Assembly (NCBI GenBank): GCA_030064795.1
Contig: JASJEI010000111.1
Coordinates: 1-12,640 of the forward strand
Source: Pleurocapsa sp. MO_226.B13
Lineage (GTDB): Bacteria; Cyanobacteriota; Cyanobacteriia; Cyanobacteriales; Xenococcaceae
Direction: 5' to 3'
Length of the DNA: 12,640 nucleotides
The position numbers were made by a program, and so were the translations under genes. This document shows, in pieces, positions 6,938 through 12,640 of this stretch (position 1 is its first letter; every line of letters begins with the position of its first letter). The notes below the pieces were generated by a model that was given only the letters and a program-made list of their open reading frames with translations, was not told the DNA's origin and ran no database searches.

Positions 6938-7230
6938 AAACCAGTCCTTCTGACATCACGACATCACGCCTCCTGCCTTCGTTCAATTACAAAATTAGAG
7001 AAGAAATAAAGGACTGACAATTTTTTATATAATCCACGGCAATTGTCCCAATTTATATAGAACAGATTAATTTATTGAAAGTCCTTAATACTTGTTTTCA
7101 CTACGCTTATTTTGCTACATCCAACCGTTTTCTATCTAGTCAAGATAAGAACGTTAAGAAAAAAACTTAACTCTCTTGCTTGTAATTGCTTTGTTGATTG
7201 ACTATTAGCAAAAAATCCAACTTAAAACAA

Positions 7231-7542
7231 ATAATCAAAAAGATAGGCGTAAAGCTAAGGAAGCTACCATAAGTGCCAACTCAAAAAAATAAAGTTCTTA
7301 GTTTTAATTTGGAATAGGAACTTATTGAAATTATGCCTAAAATTGATGCAAAAATTTCATGATTTTAGCTTATTTTTCCCTAAAAGTTCTGACACTACTT
7401 CAAACAAGAACTTTTTGTTTAATTTGAAAGCGATCGCTAAAATGAATATTTATCTCTGAAAGCCAATTATAGCAGTGGTTTTAAGCCATTTGGCACTAGG
7501 TGACAGCTTCCTTAGCTTTAGCCCAATTTGCTTTTTGATCAT
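7231..7542. repeat. 312-bp inverted-repeat unit (MITE-like)
   Basis: The left arm (ATAATCAAAAAG at 7231-7242, then 7246-7277) and right arm (7492-7524, then CTTTTTGATCAT at 7531-7542) are imperfect reverse complements over about 45 bp, with a perfect 16-bp core TAAAGCTAAGGAAGCT (7250-7265) matched at 7505-7520. Inside are two smaller hairpins built on the same word: AAGTTC/GAACTT (7292-7297, 7318-7323) and AAAAGTTC/GAACTTTT (7382-7389, 7408-7415). A HIP1 octamer is at 7430-7437. No transposase is inside, so a non-autonomous palindromic element is the simplest reading. Confidence 0.6.
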
Positions 7543-7621
7543 ATATCTTTTTCTAACTATTACCTAATTGGGATTCATTTAGTAAATCATCAATATTCTA
7601 TGAAGTAATAGTTTTTAACTT

Positions 7622-8596
7622 TTAATTTCTTCGTTCTTGCAGATATTCTAATGTCCATCCTTTTTCTATTATTGTGGTCAAAGGTGTCCATTCTCCAGTA
7701 GATTCCATAACTATGATTCCATCTTTAGTACCTTGACTAGCTTGAACCAAACCTTGTTCTTTAGCTAATTTAAACCACTCAGAGAAATTATCATTAACTT
7801 TGTTCAATTGTCTTTCTTCATCAGTTAAATTAGGTGTCCAACTTTCTTCCAATGCTGTTTTGAATAATCCAACTTTTGATTTAACTTTTTTATCAGTAGC
7901 TAGATATTCTTCTACTGCGGAGATAGCATTATGAATTTCTTGTTGTGTTTTAGATGCAATAATTTTCTTCAAAGTAGCATTTAGTCTAATTCCTAGATTT
8001 GATAATCTAGTATTTAATTCATCATTAATTCGAGTATCAGGAACAGATTGTTGAATCTTCTGATTAATAGGAGTAACTTTAGGATTAACCTCAATCAATT
8101 TTGTTTGACAAGCTGCTAATTCATTTTTAGTTGCTTCTAGTTCTGCTTTGAGTTTTTTAATTTCTTCTCCTTGTCTCAAAGTTTCTTGTTTAACACTGTC
8201 AAATAAATCTAATTTGATTCCTGTCTGATACAATTGACCAGTCATTTTTTCATTTTGTTGTTTTAACTCTTTCTTTTCATATTCAAGTACTTTTATTCGT
8301 TCCCTTAGCTGTTGAATAATTACCTGCTTAGACTTCTCAGAGGCAGTTTGGGGTCTAGTTAGCTTCTTAACTCCCTCTAATTGTTGCCTTCTCAGGTGCT
8401 GAATGCGCTCTTTTATTTCGGGATATTTATAGAGGTAACTAACGCTGACACCAGCTTCTCTAGCAATAGCACCAAAGGAAAGCTTCTCTTGATTTTGAAT
8501 CAGTTTACCAATGGCTTTTTCCGTTCGCTCTAAGCAATCTTGTTTTTTTTGTTCTGCGACAGCATTCAGTGTGGCAATTCGGGATTCTTTACTCAT
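7622..8596 (-). CDS. tnpC: Tn554-type TnpC-like protein (DUF6262-like)
   Basis: A 324-residue accessory protein of a Tn554-type element. Residues 1-75 match the DUF6262/TnpC pattern: a helical start, LIQNQEKLSFGAIAREAGVS and VSYLYKYPEIKERIQHLR, a helix-turn-helix-like segment. Residues about 85-170 are a long coiled coil (QLRERIKVLEYEKKELKQQ and on). Tn554 TnpC, as I recall, has about 125 residues and influences orientation and frequency of transposition, so this is a long variant. The last 60 residues include an extra region (TGEWTPLTTIIEKGWTLEYL) that I do not recognise. The start is firm: GGAGG (complement of 8603-8607) lies 6 nt before the ATG, and the gene overlaps the tnpB stop by 8 bp, so translation is coupled. 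Confidence 0.75.
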   Translation of the reverse strand: MSKESRIATLNAVAEQKKQDCLERTEKAIGKLIQNQEKLSFGAIAREAGVSVSYLYKYPEIKERIQHLRRQQLEGVKKLTRPQTASEKSKQVIIQQLRERIKVLEYEKKELKQQNEKMTGQLYQTGIKLDLFDSVKQETLRQGEEIKKLKAELEATKNELAACQTKLIEVNPKVTPINQKIQQSVPDTRINDELNTRLSNLGIRLNATLKKIIASKTQQEIHNAISAVEEYLATDKKVKSKVGLFKTALEESWTPNLTDEERQLNKVNDNFSEWFKLAKEQGLVQASQGTKDGIIVMESTGEWTPLTTIIEKGWTLEYLQERRN

Positions 8597-10358
8597 CTTC
8601 TACCTCCAATGTGGTGATGATCTTGGTGAGATTCTGTTTAACTCTGTCGTTAATTTCTACCTGACGCTGCCAACCATTTGCCTTGGCTTTCTCAAGAATC
8701 TTCTCAGTCCGCTCTAATTCTTCTTGGTGAATGCCTAAAAAAGCTTTAGTTGTGCGGAAGTCGCCACAGGTTAAACAAGCGTTAGGATGGGGACATTCGC
8801 CCTTAACAAGCGGTCTAGCACATGAACCATTGGGAAGTGCTTGGGCTAGGATATTTCTTTTCATCCATTGCAGGTTTTGGTCATTGTCAAGCTCTGGATT
8901 TTCGGAGGACACCACTTCTCCAGCAATGTTGACTACCCTACTGTCGTGATACTTAGCGATTTCTTTTTTGAGAGTTTCATCGTGTATCCGCGCATAACGC
9001 ATGGTCATCTCTGGGGATGAATGTCCTAAATATCTCTGAATGATGTGATAGGGTACGCCATTGTTAATCATCTTAGTGCCGACTGTATGGCGAAATTGAT
9101 GGCTCTGAAACTTCCAGGGTTTACCTGAGCTGTCGCAAATATTAAACTCAGCAAACAGCTTTTTGAGCAACCGACAATAGCTAGCGGTAGCCATAACTTT
9201 AGGTACGGGAATAAAATCGCCAGCTTGGGCGGGATTATTATGTCTCGAACAAAAAAGATAATCAAAGTTATCCCCTAAATTATCTCGGATGTATTGCTGT
9301 TGCTCTTGAATTACAGCAGCTAATTCCAGAGAAATAGGAATAGTTCCTTCTTGTTTCATTTTCCAACGCATAAATAAAAGAAACCAGCTTCCTTCAGAAT
9401 CTTGTTTCAAGCAATTAAAGGGAAGTCGGCAAAGTTCACTAACCCTTAAACCGCATTCTTGAACGATCAGAGTCATCCGCATCACGGGTTCGGGAAGCCA
9501 GTCTAAATGTTCATTCAGTTGTCTGATAACTTCCTCTGGCATATATCGAGGAATAGGTTTTTTGTTGGTATGAGGATAATCAGTATCTAGAATTAAAGGA
9601 AAAGGCAGATCGACCCATTTGTTGATATGAGCCGTTGACAAAAGTTGCTTTAATGCCGAGAGTTTGGCTTTCCGACTATCACGAGAAAGATTTCGCTCGT
9701 TTAAATAAGATAAATAATTAACTATAATCTCGCGAGAGAGAGAGTCTATATCCTTTCCTGGATATCGCTCATTGAGATATTCTGAGAAGATATTTAAGCA
9801 AGAAATTTTACCGTTTAAAGTACTAAATTCATTTTCTTTAGAGATATATCTTACATACCTTTTGACTAGAGCTTTAAAACCCTCCTGTTTAAGCCGTAGA
9901 AAGACAAAACTGCTACGTTGAATACAGGGGGGGACTTCTATACCTAGATCGGCAGGATTCCAGACATCTTCTGATAAAGGAAGATAATTTTTATTTACAT
10001 ATTTTTCGCATCCTTCTGTAAATCGCCTATTGCAGTTTTTACAAAAGTATTTTTGTCTACCGTCTTTTTTATGACCTTCCTTCCGATAATTCTTACCACC
10101 ACAGTGATAACAGGATATCTCTAAGGTTTGTAAATGTGCGACTAATTCTGCTTCTCGATTGGTTCGGTACTGTTTGGGAATAAATCGCTTGTTACAGTCT
10201 TTGCAAATATAGTTCTGCTTATACTTCTGCTGAACCTTCTTCATTCCTCCTTTAACGTAGTTAGAACTACCGCAGTGAAAACAAACTATTTCTTCTCGAT
10301 CGGTATTAGCTACTATTGTTAATGGTTTAGTTGGGAGTTTTTCTTGATTCTGCTGCAC
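8589..10358 (-). CDS. tnpB: Tn554-type TnpB tyrosine recombinase with two zinc ribbons
   Basis: A 589-residue site-specific recombinase. The catalytic half carries Arg305 (ECGLRVSELCRL), Lys333 or 335 (RWKMKQEG), His420 and Arg423 (HQFRHTVGTKM), His446 (LGHSSPEMT) and the nucleophile Tyr455 (MRYARIHD). The SAM-like core-binding domain precedes it (about 150-250). C-terminal cysteines 513, 522, 528 and 531 (ECPHPNACLTCGDF) are typical of TnpB. The N-terminus adds two tandem zinc ribbons, Cys26/29/52/55 and Cys83/86/106/109, like those of IS1-family InsA, which are not part of the TnpB I remember from Tn554. The start is GTG, immediately after the tnpA stop (TAAGTG); no in-frame ATG is better placed. 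Translation is probably coupled to tnpA. Confidence 0.85.
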   Translation of the reverse strand: MQQNQEKLPTKPLTIVANTDREEIVCFHCGSSNYVKGGMKKVQQKYKQNYICKDCNKRFIPKQYRTNREAELVAHLQTLEISCYHCGGKNYRKEGHKKDGRQKYFCKNCNRRFTEGCEKYVNKNYLPLSEDVWNPADLGIEVPPCIQRSSFVFLRLKQEGFKALVKRYVRYISKENEFSTLNGKISCLNIFSEYLNERYPGKDIDSLSREIIVNYLSYLNERNLSRDSRKAKLSALKQLLSTAHINKWVDLPFPLILDTDYPHTNKKPIPRYMPEEVIRQLNEHLDWLPEPVMRMTLIVQECGLRVSELCRLPFNCLKQDSEGSWFLLFMRWKMKQEGTIPISLELAAVIQEQQQYIRDNLGDNFDYLFCSRHNNPAQAGDFIPVPKVMATASYCRLLKKLFAEFNICDSSGKPWKFQSHQFRHTVGTKMINNGVPYHIIQRYLGHSSPEMTMRYARIHDETLKKEIAKYHDSRVVNIAGEVVSSENPELDNDQNLQWMKRNILAQALPNGSCARPLVKGECPHPNACLTCGDFRTTKAFLGIHQEELERTEKILEKAKANGWQRQVEINDRVKQNLTKIITTLEVEDE

Positions 10359-11462
10359 TTAATTATCATCCCTTGTTTGTAAGTATTCCTGATAGGCTTT
10401 CTTCATATCCTCATCAAGTAAATGAACATAAATATTGACGGTAGTTTGTACGTCTGAGTGACCTAATCGCCTCTGTACATAAGACATATCCCAACCTGCT
10501 TTAATCAGTTCAGTGGCATGGGTATGTCTGAGTAAATGGGGACTAGCTTTAATGCCAGTTTTCTTATGCAACCGTTTAAATAAGCTTTCTACTGCTGAGT
10601 AGGTCATTGGTGAACCGACTTCTGCTCTATGACTCCAAATATTGACAAATACGTAATCTGAATCAATTGTCTCTGGGTACTCATCAATCAGATAGTTGGA
10701 GTAGAGAGCCATCAAATCCTTTCCCACATGAATAATTCTTTCTTCTCCACTTTTGGCTCTAGCACCATTGAAGTTATCTAGTCTGGGAACAACATGAATC
10801 TCGTTTTTCCCCCCAGTCACCAAATCTTCGTGTCTTAGTCCCAAAACCTCGCCAATCCGCATTCCCGTCTCGTAAAGCAGACAAAGTAAAAACTTGTCCC
10901 GAATTCTGTTACATCCTTCGATTAGAGCCTTGACTTCATCAGCACTTAAGCAACCAGTAAAAGTTTTAGGTTCTTTGACTTTGAGCAAGCGGGTTTTAGT
11001 CAGATTCCCTTTGCTGATGTGGTGTAGGAATGGTTTGTATTTGGGGTTAACTATCCTTTGCTGACGGTATACCGCTAGCTCCTCAACGTTCCCGATACGC
11101 CCGTGAAACTCGTAGAAGGACGTTACGGTAGATAAGGCATGGTTAATGGTCTTGTCAGACCTTTTAGCTTCCTGCTCTCGTAACGGAGTTACGCCAGGTT
11201 GGGGATTCCTTAACCAGTGGATAAACTCTGATAATTGTTCGAGTCCTACAGATTGCCATTCTAGGGAACTATCTTTGAGAAACTGCCAATAGAATTTCAG
11301 GTTTCTGGCATAACTGCGAATGGTGTTAGGAGAGCGTTCTATGCTTTCTAGATAACGCAAGTACTTTGATATTGGTTCAACTGGTAAGTAGTCGTCATCC
11401 AACACTAACCAGATGATTTTACCGTTGTTTAGTTGTCCTTTTTGAACCTTCATAATCATCAT
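10359..11462 (-). CDS. tnpA: Tn554-type TnpA tyrosine recombinase
   Basis: A 367-residue phage-integrase-fold recombinase. An N-terminal core-binding domain (about residues 30-130, SKYLRYLESIERSPNTIRSY) is followed by the catalytic domain, with Arg202 (YETGMRIGEVLGL), Lys237 (ARAKSGEERII), His309 and Arg312 (HLLRHTHATELI), His335 (RRLGHSDVQ) and Tyr345 (TTVNIYVHL) all present. It is the first gene of the transposition operon, and tnpB starts at the next base. The start has three nearby Met codons (MMIM) and only AT-rich sequence upstream with no clear Shine-Dalgarno, so the exact start is uncertain by a few residues. In this family TnpA and TnpB act together on short target cores. Confidence 0.88.
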   Translation of the reverse strand: MMIMKVQKGQLNNGKIIWLVLDDDYLPVEPISKYLRYLESIERSPNTIRSYARNLKFYWQFLKDSSLEWQSVGLEQLSEFIHWLRNPQPGVTPLREQEAKRSDKTINHALSTVTSFYEFHGRIGNVEELAVYRQQRIVNPKYKPFLHHISKGNLTKTRLLKVKEPKTFTGCLSADEVKALIEGCNRIRDKFLLCLLYETGMRIGEVLGLRHEDLVTGGKNEIHVVPRLDNFNGARAKSGEERIIHVGKDLMALYSNYLIDEYPETIDSDYVFVNIWSHRAEVGSPMTYSAVESLFKRLHKKTGIKASPHLLRHTHATELIKAGWDMSYVQRRLGHSDVQTTVNIYVHLLDEDMKKAYQEYLQTRDDN

Positions 11463-11571
11463 TATAGATGATATAGAATAAAAATTATATATATTTCTAT
11501 GACGAAGTGTAAGGCTTAGTTTGGTGTTTTGTTGTTGTTGTTGTGTAATATTTATTTGTTAGTAGAGATAA

Positions 11572-11746
11572 ATCAAGCACCTCATTACACGACCACCAAG
11601 GCAAATATCGAGCATTACCTTTGTCGGCGGGTAACTTTTTAAGCATGGTTGGGGGCAATCTTCGTAAAGCGTGCCTCTTGGATTTGAGATAGTGACCATT
11701 CCCCAGGTCGAGAAGGTGGAGTTAGTTTTTTTGTTTGAGTCTGCAT
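11572..11746 (-). pseudogene. frameshifted, truncated gene fragment, possibly annealing-protein-like
   Basis: The ATG at 11746 directly follows the stop of the 62-codon gene. Its frame reads MQTQTKKLTPPSRPGE, then WSLSQIQEA to about 11672. After that this frame ends soon (TAA near 11640), but the next frame continues sensibly: ALRRLPPTMLKKLPADKGN, then ARYLPWWSCNEVLD, to about 11572. One extra base near 11671 explains the switch. Beyond 11572 the frame turns into low-complexity sequence (a Thr run). The pattern MLKKL, YLPWW and a following LD reminds me of phage or plasmid Rad52-like single-strand annealing proteins, but I cannot confirm that. Truncation by the Tn554-type element is the likely cause. 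Confidence 0.5.
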
Positions 11747-11935
11747 TTAAAATATTTCCTCCTCTTCTGGCTTCCAAGCGTTCAAAACTTCCCAACCGTC
11801 GGGAACGATTACCGATACAAAGATAACTTGAGATTCAATTAGGTCTGGTGTCTCTGGGTCGTCTATCCTCCTGAAGATTTCAACGCCGATCTGTTTCCTG
11901 TTTTGGTTGTGATTTTTTTCTTCGATCTGATACAT
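11747..11935 (-). CDS. 62-residue hypothetical protein
   Basis: An acidic small protein with no family that I recognise. A GGAG Shine-Dalgarno (complement of 11945-11948) lies 9 nt before the ATG, and the stop codon directly abuts the ATG of the downstream fragment at 11746, both signs of a real operon gene. The sequence has a beta-rich middle (LIESQVIFVSVIVPDGW) and an acidic tail (EEEEIF). It is divergent from the HTH-like gene at 12062, with a large palindrome in between. Its role is unknown. Confidence 0.6.
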   Translation of the reverse strand: MYQIEEKNHNQNRKQIGVEIFRRIDDPETPDLIESQVIFVSVIVPDGWEVLNAWKPEEEEIF

Positions 11936-11960
11936 TCAAATTAGCTCCATACATGGGGTC

Positions 11961-12005
11961 TACCGCCAGTCCATTGCTTGTTGCAATAGTTCCAAGCTGG
12001 CGGTA
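11961..12005. promoter_or_regulatory. 9-bp-arm palindrome between divergent genes
   Basis: TACCGCCAG (11961-11969) and CTGGCGGTA (11997-12005) are perfect inverted repeats, with a second nested hairpin ATTGC/GCAAT (11973-11977, 11983-11987). It sits between the starts of two divergent genes, so it is not a terminator for either. An operator for the divergent pair or a structured site bound by a plasmid protein fits; which one is unknown. Confidence 0.6.
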
Positions 12006-12061
12006 TTTATTCTGATATGTTACCATATTTAATTGGAATAATACCGAGAAAATATGGAACT

Positions 12062-12385
12062 ATGGGTAAAGTAGGAAAACTCGTTCCGCCCGAGAAGATG
12101 GCGATCGCCGAAAAAAATAATATTCCGCGAACCACCTTGTACAATCGGATTCGGGCTGGTTGGGATCTAGACAGAGCCATCTCCGAGCCACCGAGAAAAA
12201 CAGTAAAAATCGAACGCGATGAAGAGGGAACTTTTGTAGGTGCGAATAAGGCAAAGCCCAGATATTTTTCACTGCCAGTTGAGCTAGACGAAAAGCTAGA
12301 GAAGATAATCGAGAAAAGCGGTAAAACTCCTTCTGTCTGGTTGGAAGAAGAGATGACTAAAAAATTGAAGCGGATGAAGGTCTAG
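12062..12385 (+). CDS. small DNA-binding-like protein, HTH plus RHH-like C-terminus
   Basis: About 107 residues from the ATG at 12062 (MGKVGKLVPPEKMAIAEKNN). An upstream in-frame ATG at 12017 would add 15 hydrophobic residues that look non-coding, so I prefer the internal start; no Shine-Dalgarno decides it. IAEKNNIPRTTLYNRIRAGW is helix-turn-helix-like, and WDLDRAISEPPR is a recurring element in cyanobacterial plasmid and phage-like proteins. The C-terminus (RYFSLPVELDEKLEKIIEK, then PSVWLEEEMTKKL) resembles a CopG-like dimerisation segment. A HIP1 octamer lies inside at 12101 and another directly after the stop. A plasmid maintenance or regulatory role is inference. It may bind the palindrome just upstream. 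Confidence 0.65.
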   Translation: MGKVGKLVPPEKMAIAEKNNIPRTTLYNRIRAGWDLDRAISEPPRKTVKIERDEEGTFVGANKAKPRYFSLPVELDEKLEKIIEKSGKTPSVWLEEEMTKKLKRMKV

Positions 12386-12529
12386 GCGATCGCTCTGGTT
12401 CTGTTGTTGAAAAGTTGTCTATTGGGGGGTCATAGTAGCGTTTTTTTTCACTTCCTGAGTACAGTTACAGTTTTTCTTACTTTAGTTGGCAAAAAAAATT
12501 CACGCTAGTCGTACAGATGACCTCTAGTT

Positions 12530-12640
12530 TTACCCTTCCCGTTGTTCTAAATGTTCGGCGATTCGGGCTACATTTTGATTCAGTGCTGCTACGTTCTCGG
12601 CAAGTGAGGCGATATTCTCAGAGGTTCTAACCCTGTCCTC
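12530..12640 (-). CDS. C-terminal end of a heptad-rich protein, cut by the window
   Basis: The minus frame is open from the window edge for 36 codons and ends in TAA (complement of 12530-12532). It reads EDRVRTSENIASLAENVAAL and then NQNVARIAEHLEQREG, an alternating hydrophobic pattern of a coiled coil. The gene begins beyond the window, so its family is unknown; short cyanobacterial coiled-coil proteins often end this way. The interval 12386-12529 between it and the HTH-like gene contains a T-run (12452 onward) but no gene or clear terminator hairpin. Confidence 0.6.
   Translation of the reverse strand, partial: EDRVRTSENIASLAENVAALNQNVARIAEHLEQREG

Larger units (their letters stand above)
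6349..6980. repeat. non-coding segment bounded by imperfect inverted repeats
   Basis: Left arm: GAAGGCAG (6349-6356) then GGCGTGACGT (6366-6375). Right arm: ACATCACGCC (6961-6970) then CTGCCTTC (6973-6980). The 8-bp outer parts are perfect reverse complements and the 10-bp inner parts match in 9 of 10; spacers differ in length. ACATCACG is also tandemly duplicated at 6953-6968. The arms enclose the promoter and the structured RNA, suggesting a unit that moved as a block, like a non-autonomous element. No target duplication is evident. Confidence 0.45.
6242..7621. other. 1.4-kb gene-free region rich in repeats and RNA structure
   Basis: No open frame here has coding character on either strand. 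In order it holds the AraC leader; an inverted-repeat-bounded segment with promoter, structured RNA and C/G-rich hairpins (6349-6980); an AT-rich stretch (6981-7230) in which I see nothing definite; a second inverted-repeat unit (7231-7542); and a weak 9-bp inverted repeat (7555-7563 with 7605-7613) just beyond the tnpC stop. The far end of the Tn554-type element should lie somewhere here but leaves no recognisable signature, as these elements lack terminal inverted repeats. Confidence 0.7.
7622..11570 (-). mobile_element. Tn554-type site-specific transposon, ends not resolved
   Basis: Three co-directional genes in the order tnpA, tnpB, tnpC, abutting or overlapping, are the hallmark of the Tn554 family, which transposes by two tyrosine recombinases plus TnpC. 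Both recombinases keep their catalytic residues, so the module may be active. Tn554 relatives have no terminal inverted repeats and make no target duplication, so exact ends cannot be read from one copy. I place the tnpA-side end near 11570, where a broken gene loses coherence. The other end lies somewhere between 6242 and 7621, so this coordinate pair is a minimum. Confidence 0.65.

Noticed and set aside
7555..7613. AACTATTAC/GTAATAGTT inverted repeat as a terminator of tnpC
   Set aside because: The loop of about 41 nt is long and in the tnpC direction the arm is followed by an A-rich, not U-rich, tract.
9068..9265. Open frame inside tnpB on the same strand in another frame
   Set aside because: It is a shadow of the tnpB coding sequence, without a ribosome binding site or domain.
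11559..11795. 78-codon minus-strand open frame
   Set aside because: It overlaps the 62-codon gene with a good Shine-Dalgarno and is out of frame with the more convincing fragment beginning at 11746; part of it is the shadow of that fragment.
1..12640. CRISPR array, tRNA or integron attC sites
   Set aside because: Scanning by eye found no regularly spaced direct repeats, no cloverleaf with tRNA consensus and no attC-like pairs; the recombinases are Tn554-type rather than IntI.

Overview
The window looks cyanobacterial. The octamer GCGATCGC (the HIP1 repeat typical of cyanobacteria) occurs at 932, 2220, 7430, 12101 and 12386, and several small proteins (a DUF1816-type protein, a CxxC small zinc-ribbon protein, the HNH/ribbon-helix-helix pair) are of kinds mostly met in cyanobacteria. 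The gene content is accessory: mobilization genes, a site-specific recombinase transposon, small plasmid-type DNA-binding proteins and long gene-poor stretches. A plasmid or an integrated mobilizable element fits best. I see no rRNA, tRNA, CRISPR array or housekeeping operon.

Layout. Positions 1-285: a possible gene tail, a (GAGC)9 microsatellite, a good extended -10 promoter and a GC-rich hairpin just before the mobilization genes; this is the most likely place for an oriT. Positions 286-3451 (+): a MobC-like accessory protein, then a small N-terminally ribbon-helix-helix-like protein and an HNH endonuclease with overlapping ends, then a large MOBP-like relaxase. The HNH pair sits as a cassette between the accessory gene and the relaxase. 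Positions 3490-3603: a structured relic resembling the 3' end of an IS200/IS605-type tnpB. Positions 3579-6241 (-): a small zinc-ribbon protein, a DUF1816-like protein, and an AraC-type regulator followed by an LtrA-family membrane protein, probably one operon.

Positions 6242-7621 are 1.4 kb without a convincing gene but rich in structure. A roughly 630-bp segment bounded by imperfect inverted repeats (6349-6375 and 6961-6980) carries a sigma70-like promoter and, right after it, about 370 nt able to form many nested stems and a pseudoknot. I read it as an undescribed structured RNA, with a partial resemblance to the P3/P7 core of group I introns. A second inverted-repeat unit (7231-7542) follows.

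Positions 7622-11462 (-): a three-gene Tn554-type recombinase module, tnpA-tnpB-tnpC, with abutting or overlapping ends. Its TnpB has two additional N-terminal zinc ribbons and its TnpC is much longer than that of Tn554. Beyond the tnpA start, a gene fragment on the same strand (11746 to about 11572) loses coherence at about 11570, a possible insertion point of the element. Next are a 62-codon gene directly abutting that fragment, a large palindrome, a divergent small HTH-like gene, and the C-terminal end of another gene running off the window.
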